In this document: piece after piece, positions 50,300-63,100 of the stretch
Layout: each line of letters starts with the position of its first letter
Numbering within the stretch: position 1 is the stretch's first letter
Assembly (NCBI GenBank): GCA_009801015.1
Contig: VHZZ01000002.1
Coordinates: forward strand, 683,202-747,201
From: Silene noctiflora
Taxonomy: Eukaryota > Streptophyta > Magnoliopsida > Caryophyllales > Caryophyllaceae
Direction of reading: 5' to 3'
DNA: 64,000 nt
Notes under the pieces: model-generated
What the model saw: the letters and a program-made list of their open reading frames with translations, nothing else
Told to the model about the DNA's origin: nothing
The model's database searches: none
Translations under genes and position numbers: made by a program

Positions 50300-53294
50300 A
50301 TGTATTTACAGTTTTACATCAACGACAATGGCGACAAAGTTTATACTACCAAGGTTTATTCCTTTCTCCGTCTTCCTGTCATTTGAGTTTTTGCTTATAT
50401 CCTGTCTCGTCGTATTCTTTTTAGTTAGTCTATTGTAAGACGGTTTTACGTATTCAAGAAACATAGTTACTCCCTCCGTCCCGGTCATTTGTTGCCCTTC
50501 TCCATTTTTGCGTCATTTGTTGTCCTTTTCCATTTTTTGGTGTATCAATGAATTGTTGTCCTTTCTATTTTAGTATTGTATTTGATAAGTAATTTGATCT
50601 CATCTTATAATCGACTCTCCTTTTTCCTTGGTCTTTGTGCCAAAAATAAAGGAAGGAAACAAATGAAACAAAGGACAAATGACCGGGACGGAGTGAGTAT
50701 CAAATTAAGCCGTTTTATAATATACTCCCTCCAATCCGCTATTTTCTTACCCTTTCAAGTGGGCACAAGGATTAAGGGAGGGAGTATTATATTGATAAAG
50801 GAAAATGTGGGGTTGGGGGATTGTAGTAATTAGGAATAAAATAAGANNAAANNNNTNGGTGGGGTTTGGTGATAGGAGAGAGGGATGAATAAAATAAGAG
50901 TAAANNNTTACCAAAAATANAAAGNGGAAGAAAACCTGAATAATCCGTTTTAGGAAATAGGGAAGAAAATAGAGGATTGGAGGGAGTACTTTTGTAAAAT
51001 TGATTTACTCTTTTATTTACATAATTTCCGTTGTGACGGTCTTCGAACTTCATTTAATGTAGCGAGGACTCCCTCCGTCTCAATCATTTGTTAGTAAAAT
51101 GATTGAGACGGAGGGAGTATCTTGTAAGCTCAATGACTTACTCGGTTATGTCAAATAGGTTAAATTTGTCAAGAGTATAAAACCGATCTTCGAATTCCAA
51201 CCATCAACTTGCTTTTGGTTTTTCTTAGGATGGGTCATCTTAGCTAACTTAAAGATTTGTTTAGCGAGTACTCCCTCCGTCTCAATCATTTGTTAGTAAA
51301 ATGATTGAGACGGAGGGAGTATCTTGTAAGCTCAATGACTAACTCGGTTATGTCAAATAGGTTAAATTTGTCAAGAGTATAAAACCGATCTTGGAACTCC
51401 AACAATCAACTTAAGCTTTTGGTTTTCCATGGGTCATCTTAGCTAACTTAAAGATTTGTTTAGCGAGTACTCCCTCCGTATCAATCATTTGCTTACTATT
51501 GAAATACCCTTTATAAGATATACAAGTAAAAGATAAACAAATGATTGGGACGGAAAGATTATGTTGTAAGCTCAAAGACTAGCTGTTTTTCGCTTACGTC
51601 AAGTAGGTTTAATTAGTTACCTAGTTCCTTAGGATGGGTCATCTTAGCCAACTCAAAGATTTGTTGTTGTCGTAGCAATAAATTTGGGTGGTAAAGATTT
51701 AATTATTAAATTTCGATTTATTGCAGAAGGAAAGTCCTAATGGTTTAGCTACACAATCAGCTCATCCAGGTACATTAAAAATTGAAGTTTCTCACCTTTA
51801 TTATTGATTGATTAATTGCTTTGGTGTATGATCGTTCTTGATTGTCGTGTTGATACAAGAGTAGTTCAATTAGTCAAGGGTTAGAATTGATCAAGAAATA
51901 ATCTATATAGGCAGTGGTGGAAAATTTCGACCAAAAATTTCATTGCTCAAGGTGACCGCATGCTAGACTACCAACCCTTTAACCCCGTAACCCCGTTCTT
52001 TTGGACTGAAACTGTCTCAACCAAACTGAACTAAACTTAGAGACAAAATCCAAGTCCAAAAGAACGGGTCTTAGTTTTGTAGCTGCTTTACAACTATGGC
52101 TGCTTGAATAATCTTGGCAATTTCAAAGACTTAGCTGAATTACTCATTAATTTGTTATGGTTTGCCACTAAATAAATTAGGGGATTGGAGTTGTTCGTGT
52201 GTTCTTGATGGATTTTCCTTTGCGTTTCTTACTTTGCTTTGCTCTACCTTCCATTGTCCCAAGTTAATTTGGATTGAAAATTCACTTTGTGGGAGGTGGT
52301 ATCTCTACTATTGTAGAGGAAAAGTATGCTGTTGTCGACCATCTTTTACCTTTCTTGGTTAGGATTAGGAACCTCTTTTGAGGAACTAGCAAGATGATAA
52401 TGATGATAACGATGGGCGATATTTGTTTCCCTTCCCCTGGTTTTGCACATTATCAAATTTGAGTAGATGTTACTGATTTGTGTTTCTAAAACTGGTCTAG
52501 ATATGTTTGTCATAAACTATCTTTGGCCTTCGATTTTCTTCTTCGATGATGATGGCTCTTAACTTTTCCATTTTAAGTGAGGCCAAATACTCTTTATTTG
52601 TTGACTGTAAATTAATGTAATAAAGAGGATTTGCTAAATACTCTTTTAGTTTACAGTTGGTCTTGCTTGTGACGGTCACAAATCACTTTAAGATAAAATG
52701 TAACCACCAATTTTCATATTTTCTCATTAAAATGGTCACATTTTGGGTCCGTCACAAATTGTGACGTGTTCACACACGTCACAAATGAGAAATGCCTTTG
52801 AGTTTATTGTATGTGTTGACTGTGTAAATTAGTGAGGCCAAATACTCTTTAAGCTTATTGTATTGTGAAGTAGCATAGTATCGCTACTGGTCATCCGCTT
52901 ATATTCTTTTTGATTTATCACAACGGTGAGGCTACGTATCTCCTACTCGACTCACCTTACCTTACTACAAGCATAGGCCATTGGAGTATTGCGGTACTGT
53001 TGTAGTAAATAGGAATGATGCTTTAACATGATTGCGTTAGTGTGCTGATTCCTTGGACACAGTTCGTAAGAATGGCTTCAAGTACTTACTAGCTTTGTTA
53101 AGCGGCTTGTCTAGCTTATATGTCTGTTTCGTCATTCTGTGTTTCTCTGCGGTCTTTCTCTGCGTCTTCTGATATTTGAATGAATCAACTCTGCAGCTCG
53201 CTTTTCCCCTGATGACAAGTACTCGAGGCAAAGAGTTCTGTTGAAGAAGCGATTTGGGCTATTGCCTACTCAACAACCCCCTAAAAAATACTGA
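50300..53294 (+). CDS. NOP10: H/ACA ribonucleoprotein subunit NOP10, 3 exons
   Basis: Coding exons: 50300-50353, 51727-51769, 53197-53294, 195 nt, 64 aa, the usual eukaryotic NOP10 length. The protein starts [18 protein letters not shown], contains [16 protein letters not shown] and ends QQPPKKY, all typical. NOP10 sits with dyskerin/CBF5, NHP2 and GAR1 in H/ACA snoRNPs, which guide pseudouridine formation in rRNA and snRNA in the nucleolus and Cajal bodies. A 5' leader intron is likely at 50131-50256 (donor GAAGAG|GTAAAG, acceptor TTTACTGCAG). The 1.4-kb introns are far longer than the exons. Intron 1 (50354-51726) is filled with MITEs and a tandem array. Confidence 0.97.
50470..50697. mobile_element. 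Stowaway MITE in NOP10 intron 1 (228 bp)
   Basis: The left end CTCCCTCCGTCCCGGTCATT and the right end AATGACCGGGACGGAGTGAG are near-exact complements, with TA on both flanks (50468-50469 and 50698-50699). Confidence 0.85.
50725..50986. mobile_element. Stowaway-like MITE in NOP10 intron 1 (about 262 bp, contains Ns)
   Basis: The left end CTCCCTCCAATCCGCTATTT and the complement of the right end CTCCCTCCAATCCTCTATTT agree except for one base, and TA flanks both sides (50723-50724, 50987-50988). An internal GGAGGGAGTA near 50777 suggests a second, partial MITE end inside. Ns at about 50847-50925 leave the middle uncertain. Confidence 0.7.
51045..51655 (+). repeat. Three-unit tandem array of about 200 bp, each with a Stowaway palindrome
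   Basis: Units of 202 and 199 bp repeat in direct order. Each contains a MITE followed by TTGTAAGCTCAA(T/A)GACTA or a close variant. Units 1 and 2 carry a 49-bp perfect hairpin (51069-51117 and 51271-51319; 21-bp arms CTCCCTCCGTCTCAATCATTT, 7-base loop). Unit 3 has a longer, less perfect relative (51470 to about 51559). Units 1 and 2 also share the stretch GTTATGTCAAATAGGTTAAA; unit 3 is more diverged. Confidence 0.8.
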
Positions 53295-54099
53295 ACAATG
53301 GAAGTGCTACTCGTCTTTTTGTTGGATGACGCCGTGACAGCTTATTAATACATTGCCTTCAGGGTGTACTCTGCAGCTGCAGGCATTGTGAATCAGTGTT
53401 GTCGACTTGTCTAGTCGTCTCAGTGTAATTTCGTTGGGCTTTTGGACTAGTGATTGTCGACATTATGCTATGAACTTTCAAAGTATGGTTTGTTAATTGT
53501 TAATTGTTATTGTAGTATCATATACGAAAGCATCAGCTCATCCGAAAACTGGGCTTAGAGTGTTGGACCGAAATGATCTGTTCTTTGTATTTATGGAATT
53601 GTTGTCAAACCATTTTTGGAAACGTGTGACATCTCACGACTATCTCCACTTTGTAATATTATTTTAATCGGTTGTGAGACTTCACAAGTCTATAACACGT
53701 CACAAATAAGAATTTACCTTCCAAAAAATGCAATTAACGGGTAAACATGGTGCTATACGGGGTACAAATTACTCCATCTGTGGATTATTATTGAATCAAA
53801 TTTGAAATAACTCGACTTGCATTAAATTTCAAACTATTTTCTTTGCACCGTTTTATCGACGGTTTTACCCGAGAGTATACACAATACGCTACTACGGTCC
53901 ACGTATATTGCTATTCCGTGTTAGTAATTTTTTTTTTTTTTTTTGATAAGGTAATAAAACTAGATTGATCCCCTAAAGTAGACTAACCTATTGAAGCCAT
54001 AAAGTCGGCAACTATGATTCCGTGTTAGTACTTGATGCGTTTTTTTTACATATGCCGCGCATTAGCATTCCGAAAAGGAGGGATTAACAATAACTTAAC
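53295..54099. other. NOP10 3' UTR and short spacer
   Basis: The NOP10 3' UTR probably runs to about 53600. The spacer contains a truncated LINE tail (53927-54016) and otherwise no recognised gene. From about 54100 the sequence becomes leader-like. Confidence 0.4.
53927..54016 (-). mobile_element. 5'-truncated LINE tail with perfect 14-bp target duplication
   Basis: ATTCCGTGTTAGTA flanks both sides (53913-53926 and 54017-54030). On the - strand the insert ends TTTTATTACCTTATC followed by an A-run of about 17, the ending common to plant L1-type LINEs. Only about 90 bp are present, so it is a strongly 5'-truncated copy. The exact duplication suggests a recent event. Confidence 0.8.
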
Positions 54100-56514
54100 T
54101 CAGAGAACAAACCAGTACGTCATTCTGTCATTCGCCGAGAGAAATCAAACTCAACTCCGACGACGACGACGAACAATATTCTCTCTCTAGGTAAATCCAT
54201 TATCTCTTCAATTTTATTCTCCGTAATTCACATAATCTCCATTAATTAATGCTCAATTCAATGTTTTTATTCATGAATTTGCACTAATATTCTTCTTTTT
54301 TAATTATTCTCACTTGTTTTACAGATTTGATCTCAGGTTTATCGGCATTGTAATTGCGATTCAACATAATCGTCAATCTTGTCGAGGTAATGCATTTCCG
54401 ATTTTTTCTTTTCATGTTTTTTTTTCCGCAATTTGAACGTTTTGTTGCTGTTTAATTTCAGTGAAATTGCTGTAATAATGTGACTAATGCATGCATATTT
54501 GTTGTAATTTTACTCAGCTTTGATTGTTGTTTCGTTCGGTATTGTTTATGATTTCGCTAGATATTTGCTGTGATAGGATTTTGTGACGGAACGCTGACAT
54601 GAAAACTAGTTGAATTCAAGAGTTTGTGATGTAATGTTGTGTATTAAACGTCTACAACACGAGTATCATCGTCATTAGTATTGGCTGAAGGTAGTATTGG
54701 TTGAACTTGAAGGTAGTGTAAGAATAATTCAAAGAGTGTGTGATACAAGGATGAATGTTGTATATTAAATGTACAAAACACGAGTGTTATCGTCATTAGT
54801 ATTGGTTGAAGGTAGTGTAGGATCTAATTATCATCATTAGTATTGGTCTAATTATCGTCATTAGTATTGGTTGAAGTAGTGTAAGAATTATAGTTGAATT
54901 CAAAGAGTGTGTGATATAAGGATAATGCTGTACATTAACTTTATAGAATATGAGTGTTATGGTCAATAGTGCTGGTTGAAGGTAGTGTCGTATCTAGTTA
55001 TCGATGAAACTGAAAGATTTAAGATGTCAGTATTGTCATGGGGAGAACACTCAGTGGAGTGTCAGTAATCGAAGCACGTTCAGAAACAGGATTCTTTCAA
55101 TTATTGAAGTATTAGAGTTAGTGTTGGGGAAAAAAAGTTGTAATAGTAGATAGTTTGAGGTAATTTAGAAAAGGTTGATGCTGAGAAGAGTGGAATCTGA
55201 TGAATTTGCTGAATTTGATACTTTTATCTTACTGTTACTCAAGTAGTGAAACTGTATACTTATTCTTATAGTGAAGTGCTTCTCAGAATAATTTTGTGTC
55301 TGATTAGCACACTTATACTCCACATTGATTAGGATTTTGCATTTTTGATACGGAATCAAAATATTGTGTGTTTTAACTGTTGATTATTGGCTTTAATTTG
55401 TTGCGATTTGTGTCGGATGCTGATTTGGATTTTTTCTCATGTATTTAAAGACATGTAGGATTGACATTGCATGCGGGATTTGGGAACTGTACAGTAGCGC
55501 AAAAGATGGAACTCAGGCTGATCTGATAGGAAGGTCTGGTTCCTTGATTATGACTTTTTCTTATACCATATTTGTTTTTGTATCTCTTAATTTTTTTATG
55601 CATCTTACTAGTCTATCCTAGTGCGACTCATCTTTGGACCTTGGAAGATATGTTTGATATAGAGCACTGTTTTTGTCTCGCTAGTAGAATTCTTAAAATG
55701 AAGCTAAATGTAACTAAAATGTCTGCCAAAATCAGCTAGTGTTTAATGTAGGTTCATTGTCGTGAAATTGATGAAACTAAAAGGAGGAGAGTGTTTTGCA
55801 ATAAAGATGCATTAATATTGTTTATTTGAGAAGTAACTTAGGTTAATATTTCAGAAACGTTTGAGGTTATAATTGAAATGCTTTCAAAACTCAAGTTGGT
55901 ATGCTGTCTTCTATGTTACTCAAACTAAATAGTAAGCATCGACTTGCGTGTCCAAGTGTCAGACTCACCTAATTGACAAATTTTTTTCATACTTTTGGCT
56001 TTAATGAAGTGTTCCAAGTGTAATTTGAATGTCCAAATGTTGAGTGTCTAGCGCGAGTACTTCTGGTAAATTGGTCATATAAAGAGCCGAATTAAAGTAG
56101 GTATCTTGTGTAATGTTGATGCACATACCTGTTAGGCTATTACAGTGTGACAACGCATCAAATAGCTAAGTGAGAGTGTGGAAGTGCGTTTTCAGATACA
56201 AGCTTAGTGTAATAGCATAATTGGACAGTCCTTTCTGGATTGTCGCATATTCTTAATGTCAATGATACATGTGTGTGAGTTTCTCGACACACATCTCACT
56301 TCTTCTTCTTCTTCAACATTATGCAAGACATAATGTTACTCTAGATATTGTTTTGATAGTAGTTTCAGCTGTACTGATTGTCTAACATCATAAGCCCTGT
56401 TACTTTTATATGCAGACATTAACGAGAGACAGACTCCTGATAGTTTTCATACTTGGTAACGGGAAAGAAGATTATGCGGTTATCTTTCTTGTGACTAAAT
56501 ACAAGCGCGCAACA
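54100..56514 (+). ncRNA. Candidate spliced leader exons of a transcript with no visible coding part
   Basis: Three exon-like blocks lie between good splice signals. The first is about 54100-54190, rich in GACGACGACG and ending CTCTCTCTAG|GTAAAT. The second is about 54326-54387, between TTTTACAG and GTCGAG|GTAATG. The third is about 56417-56514, between TATATGCAG and CAACAG|GTTTTC. None carries a long reading frame; the third has a short ATG frame (MRLSFL). This is either the 5' leader of a gene whose coding part lies beyond 64 kb or a non-coding RNA. Expression is not shown by sequence alone. Confidence 0.35.
54609..55015 (+). repeat. Degenerate tandem repeats in the putative intron
   Basis: Three imperfect copies of about 110-170 bp share GAATTCAA(A)GAGT(G/T)TGTGAT, then CGTCATTAGTATTGGTTGAA and GGTAGTGTA. 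They start near 54612, 54728 and 54896. Extra single blocks of CGTCATTAGTATTGG occur between copies 2 and 3. No coding sequence. Confidence 0.7.
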
Positions 56515-59500
56515 GGTTTTCTTATCTACTCTCACATTCATTTATCCAGTTAATTGTTTGACATGTTTGTCACTTAAAACAAGAAGAAATGTTGAAAGGA
56601 TAAATGTCCTGCTCATGTGAATATGTGATTCCATATGTTCGTAAATGTTTCTTGTAGATGTCACTGTTTCTAGAGAGCATTTGTGAAACCAATGAGTAAA
56701 GTTTGGTAAATTTGCAATGGATACAAAGACTTGCTTGTTTTTAGCTCTTATGCATAATGATAGAAAACAAAATGACATTGCTAAACAATGTATTGTGAAG
56801 TACTGAAGTAGTCGTCCATGAAACTCTGTAATTTTATTTTTAATTACGTGTCATACGAAAACAGTCCCATTCTATTTACAACATAATGGATAAGGCTGTA
56901 TACATTCAATTCCTTCTACGGTTTTACCCAAGGTGGGAGCTCTTTTAGTAGTAGGGTAACGCGGCGCAAGTGTTTCCTTCATCTTGGCCACATGTTACCA
57001 AAAACCTCTGCCTTATGGCACATGTTAAATGGACCCTTACAGAGTTGCAGTTGCATATTTATTCCTAAAGTATAGACTATAGAGAGATGAGTAAAGTAGA
57101 GGAGTAAATTCTTCGGAAGATCGATTTTAGGAAATAACAGAGTGCAAATTATTCTCTAATTAGTTATTGGTTTATGTCCCTTAAAAGTTCCAAAGTGCTG
57201 GCACCAGAGACTAAAAGATGCAAGATAGAGTGAATGAATTACTAGACTTCCTAACGTTTTTTTCAGCCACAGAACCCCAAGTGTTATCCAACCACCCAAA
57301 ATTTAAGGACTTATCATAAGCTCCCAAATAATTCATTATCTGCCCAAGGTTACATAAGATTTGGTGGTAGAAAGCTATGAATACCCATGCTATGACTTCA
57401 AGCCAATTCCCCCTCTCCTCCTAAAGGAAATTGAGTTTTCAAGTATTATAGCTGTACCCTGTAGGTGGTCCATCATCTCCTTTCTCCTTTGTTTTATTGT
57501 AGAACACACATGCACACAAGGGGTTGTAATTGTAAAATGCTAATTGAAAATTGATCACTCGGCAATAATTTACTAAAAGTGTCACATTGATCACACAAGT
57601 ATCGTTAGGAGATAACTATTCGGTCCCTTGCTGAAACTGACTCGATGTACTGTGGAATTTGGAATTCTTGTGATGGGTTTCTTTGTTTGTTTCTTTCTCG
57701 GTTACTGTTCGTTGTCATGTACGAATGGTTTTGATAGGAGGCAACTTCACACTCCGAGTGACAATCATAGTGAGTTGGTGAGTGATAGGTATGTAGTTGA
57801 CGCTGTTGATCTGAAAAGCTTATAAGGAATAAAAACTCATAGATGGGGACTGTGATAATTCTGTTGAGGAATTTGCATTAATTGCTTATCAAGACATGAG
57901 TGTTCCATATCCCCATGATTGTAGTATCATGGATCTTTCTTATTTGAGTGATAGTTTTTCTAACTTTATAGATATGTTTCATCATCTCCCAAAGTTTCAG
58001 GTCTAATCGATTCACCTCTGACATTTAAGGGAGGAGGGTTTTGGTCAATGTTAGAGCGCTGTTGAGGTCTAATGGAGTATGGAGTATATAAAAATCCAAC
58101 CCAAACGTTTTTTCATGTTTGTGTTTTCTTTGTCTAATTGGTCATCTGGTTTGGCATGTTTTATCACCTTAGAGAAGTCGTACGACATGTAATAGGTATA
58201 GTGTAATTTCATAACTTGTATTTTGATTAGTTCAACTGGTTGGGATATGCGAATGTTATTGACCAGACCGAGAAAAAATTATTAGGTGGAGTACTATTCA
58301 AAATTTTTGAAGTAAGGTTGCAATCGAGTCGATCCAAGCTCAGATCAACTCAAAAGTTTGAACTCCAGCTCGGGTAGGACTAATTGCTTGTCGAAACTAA
58401 AAAATTAAAGCTCAAGCCTGGTCTCAGATTGGTTTTCATTATATCTTTTTTCCTTGACCAACTTATTAAATCTAACTAAAATAATTTTTTTTTTTGAAAA
58501 TACTAGAAAAGAAATCTAAAAACGAAATATAACATATAATTTAAATAAATATAATTCAAAAATTTAAATTATACTAGAAAAGAAATCTAAAAACGAGGTC
58601 AAACGAGCTTTTGCTTCCGATTCAAGCCATGTTGAGCTCGGGAGTGGATTTGGTGAAGCTGGGCTCGAGCTTGGCTGAATAAATTCCAAAAACTCGGCAA
58701 GCCGGCTCCCTAGATCAAGGTTCTCAGGTAGTGATCCTACTTTGGAATTTGGATAAGATGGAGTAATACGATCGGATCGAGGATCGTAAGACCCACAAAT
58801 AGCTTGGATAAGCAAGGTCAGGTAAAAGTTGGTATAATTTGTGAAGTATAATGTTAATGACTATTTAATGAAGTGAAAGTCTATAATCATATCAATATAT
58901 TTCATATACCTTTAAACTAGAGCTCCAAGTACAAAAGAACTGACAACCTCACAAAATTGGAACAAAAATGAGCCATCCTACCATCAATCCCACACGATTC
59001 TCTACACCCTATGCGATTTTACCCGATTCTGAACGTTCTTATAACGATCATACCACTGGTACGATCCTATGACTATTTGACGCTCTCCACATTTTGGGTT
59101 GTAGGTTCCGGATCGCGATTTAACAATTATGACTCATACCATTTACAAGTTTAAAACCCTATTTACGAGTCATTATTACACTTAAAAAACAGTTTAAAAT
59201 TTGTGCAATATTTTTTTTGGCAGAATACAAAAGTAATGGCGCACTTGGAACCCATGTAATACACATGGATCCGCCCGCTATTGTTTGCACAATTGCACGG
59301 GATGTTAATCTTCCCTTGTAATTGTTTTTGGTCTTTTGCTCACAGATGTGTTGAAAAAACAGTATAGCAGAATAGGAACCTTCAAAAGTTCAAAGAACTC
59401 TTGCATGCTCTTTATAAACTAAGTACCTGCAGATATCTTTGTTTATTCATTTGAATAAAGAGGTATGGATTCAGTAGAATGGCACCTTGACACCTTTAGG

Positions 59501-59789
59501 AGAATCTTGAATTATGATACTCTGTACATCATGAGAATATTCTGACCTCTGAATGATTAGGCACTTTGAGGGGAGAGGGTTAATTACGCCTTTTAGGGTG
59601 AGTCATGAATGATATGAAGTTTCCAGTATAATAAGTTACTTGTCAGGCTATCTAATTGGTTTGTAATCTCTCTTAAGTGGTGGGATGTCAATTCCCTAAA
59701 GTTCATTTTTAACGATTAAAGTTCAAACTTTTTTAATTTTAAAGCTAAACATGTTTATGCATGTCTTTTTCTTAAATATATTATCACTA
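55020..59789. other. Long AT-rich intron-like or intergenic region
   Basis: Apart from the candidate exon at 56417-56514 and a coding-like patch at 57673-57998, nothing was recognised. A 25-bp direct repeat, ATACTAGAAAAGAAATCTAA and following bases, occurs at about 58499 and 58571. The stretch 58600-58700 has GAGCTCGG/GCTCGAGC strings of the kind found in dispersed plant repeats. No tRNA or other RNA gene was seen. Confidence 0.35.
57673..57998 (+). pseudogene. Coding-like patch, origin unknown
   Basis: A 50-codon frame starts MGFFVCFFLGYCSLSC, which looks like a hydrophobic signal or membrane segment, and closes at about 57822. A second protein-like stretch (57868-57998, with AYQDMSVPYPHDCSIM) follows in another frame. 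I do not recognise the family. It may be the remains of a host gene or of a mobile element, or an unannotated exon pair. It is not a whole gene as it stands. Confidence 0.2.
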
Positions 59790-60130
59790 CTCTCTTTTCC
59801 ATTCAATTTTATAGGTATTTATATTTAGATAAGATTTGTCTCATTCGATTACCAAAATCCTTGGTTATTTGAATACACAAATTCTTCTCTTGTGACCAAA
59901 CAAGCTTGTGATGACTCACACCCGATTTAATTAATGTTAAATAGGAAGGGGTTCGTGAGACGTCACAAGCAAGACTTGCCGATTTGAGTAACAGTGGGAG
60001 CTATTCGACAGGGTGAGTGATTATGTAAGTCATTTATGCTTAAAAGGAGGTATATACCACTTATTTTATTCTACCTAAAACTTTGTGCATAAAGCGAGTG
60101 TATAGAATTATAAGTATGGAAATGAGCGAG
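59790..60130. mobile_element. Stowaway-like MITE, 341 bp
   Basis: The left end CTCTCTTTTCCATTCAATTT and the complement of the right end (CTCGCTCATTTCCATACTTA) are related, and TA flanks both sides (59788-59789 and 60131-60132). The arms are imperfect, so the copy is older than those at 49729 or 50470. Confidence 0.6.
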
Positions 60131-63100
60131 TATTATTATGGAGTAAATAATACTCCGTACTATTATCGCTATTATTTTTTGTTGAGTATCAAGTACAAAG
60201 GCCAGTATATCCAGAGGGACCAGACTTAAACTAGGACCTAATACATATAATTTTCTTAATTTTAATCACTAAACTAGGACCTCGCTAATAAATAACAATA
60301 TCATTTCGTTGTATTGCGGGGGAACTGTCCAGTCATTTCAGTTGCGTATAATTATGTTTTAGGCTTTATAGATCATACTCCATGATAAGTAGCTATCAAT
60401 AATATCATACTATTGTGTGCTTTGTTGCTATTGATTGCTACATGTCCATCAATTTGATAATAGAGGTATTAGCAGTGATTAGTTAGTTGCTTTTGTTCTT
60501 GTTAGTTAGGAAAATAACAGACATGCTTAAGAATAGGATGCTGTAGTTTGGTGAATGGTGGATAATCGCTTTGCTATGTTCTTCAATTGGTCCCCTTCTG
60601 AATTTTCTACTTTTATGTATACGACTATAGACTATGGAGTATATACTTCCTTAGGGATGCCCCTTTTTTGTTTGACGAATGCTGCTGATTGCGCCACGTG
60701 CCTTGAGCTATAACCACTATTACCGCAATTATGTTATGTGATTATGATTGATCTTTTTGCAACAAAGTTATCTCTTGTAAGAAAGGTTTTAGAGATTATG
60801 CAAAGTTAACTTTATTTAATTCAATGTGCATAACTTTCTTTATGCAAGATATGATGAAGCTACACTTCTTAATCCAGTAAGATGAGTAATTGCCTCGTTG
60901 GGTGTTAGCTTGGTTCTCTGTTCTTCCGAAGTGATATCATTAGAAAAGAGATCTTGAATCTCCAAAATATTGATTGCTTAAACTGAGACGTTGTCTGTAT
61001 AGCATTATCCCAACATTGTATCATTCTATTTGACTCTAATCGATACAGTATCCTCTTCTCTAATAGATATTCATATGAATCTGACAAAGTTAGTTAGAAT
61101 TACTCTTTTATTTAGGTAAGGTAAGCAATTTAAGCATTAGGCTTTAGAGTTTAGAGTTTGTTAGCAGTCGAGTTTGAGGATATCTTAACGGGTGGACGTA
61201 TTTTTGCTTTGCTCTAGTAGTGAGTTTATCCAGGATGCTTGCAAAAATTGCATTTGCACCAGGGTGTGGCTCGAAGATTGGCCAACATAGCTTAAAATAG
61301 CCTTTGAAATATGGAAATTCTCAGGTTTTAATGCATCAAGTGCAACATTTTTAGGAACTTATAATTGAAAGAACATTTTGAGAGCTCTTGCTCATATACG
61401 TGTCATATAAGTATCTCTGTGACACATCGAACAAAAAAAGAGAGAGATGATAATTGTATAAGGATGAAATCTATTTCTCTTCTGAAATGACTCATCTCTC
61501 CTCCTAGTTGATGTATACCCTAGACCTATAGTATTGAGCCGATAGTTATGTGACCTGACCCATATGAATTCAAAATTGGTCCAAGCGAATGGACCGATTC
61601 CTGCTGGATAAACGATTGATTGCAATATGTTATGTTAAGTATGAATATGTATGGTATGCTTGAGAAAGGAACCTCATATATGTGTCACATGGGAGTGTGC
61701 TATTATTCCTTTTTATTTTCATTTCTTTTAATAAGGATGGGATGGTTTAATAAGGTTTAAATTACATTTTGGTGTCGTCAACTCCTATTAGATTCGCAAA
61801 TTATTACCGAATATATCGAAATAATGCCAAATTAATCTGCCAATGAATGTTCCCATTTCTTTTTTTTTCTCTTATTGCTATTGAAAGACAAATAGTACTT
61901 ACCTCAGTTTCTTGTGGGATTAGTGTTATTATCCCGAATATTATGGGGCTAAGCTTAACCTACGCATTGGTGGGGCTTTTATCTACTGCTTTACGGGATT
62001 TGGATAGCTAAGTGGTACGGTTGTTTTTATTATCATTATGATTTGCAAATAGAAAAGACTGGAAATGATTGGTTTTAAATTATGTGGTGTGAGCCCGGAC
62101 ATTTCTGCCTATATTGTTCAATCAATGAAGCGCCGAAATCGTGCATCAAATTAAGAGGCATAAATTAATTGCTCTTGTTTGCTCCTAATGATTGCATGAA
62201 CTATCAGATTAGTTATCTGCTTGGCTGAGTAGGTATAATGTACCCAGTTTTAGTTTCCTTTAAGACGATTATATCCGTCTTAAGTATAGTATAAAACGGG
62301 TTAAATACCATCTCATATAAATAGATGAGATAAAGGTGTGCATTTCCTAGACATTCTACTTTGTGTCTTATCCGTCTATTTGACTCGTCTTATTGTTTAA
62401 GAAAATATGTCCGCAATGTGTAATATATGCTTTTTAGTCTCATTTTTATACCACTTTTTTTTTTTTTTTGAACTAATTGGAACACATAGTAGGGGACCTC
62501 ATGGTATGTTTCATTTAATGGCTATCAATAATAGAGTTTGGGAGGGTTGGGCGGAGATTATACGTGACATTGTCTATCTCGGTTTTATGTTGGCTTTTGA
62601 GTAATTCGTATTATTGATTTTACCTTCAAAGCTGTAGGTGTTGAAATATGTGTCCCTTATATGGGTGAACTTTTATTTACTGAAATGTGGAATAGCTTCA
62701 TTTTTTTCTTCAAAATTTCGGTTACATGCATTACTTAGTTAAGCGTCTGGTGTTAATGAAATACATTCTCATGCATAGTTTCTCTCCCTATGGTAAAAAA
62801 AAGTGAAAGTACGATTACCACAATTGACCTCTTATAGCTTAATGGTATTATTTGTTTCAAGATTCGCCACTAATAAGCCTAGACTCCACTTAAACCTAAC
62901 TTGAGAGCGGACAAGGGTGAGGAACAAAGAAACAAACATGTCCGGTACGTAGCTAGTCAGAACTATAGTAAGAACAGAACACAAGTAGTGCATAAGTGCA
63001 TAAGTGCATAAGTGCATAACCTGTCCTAACGTTCGGCATATGTTTTGAGTTTTATAGGAAAATAGCGACCTTACAAAATCTATTTGTTTGCTGATATTTG

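Noticed and set aside
51069-51319. Pair of inverted repeats as a replication origin or terminator
   Set aside because: The ends are CTCCCTCC, the usual Stowaway tip, and the copies lie in a nuclear gene intron.
59221-59310. Helitron 3' end near TTGCACAATTGCACGGGATG
   Set aside because: A GCAC-type palindrome is present, but there is no CTAG within the expected distance and no partner 5' end.
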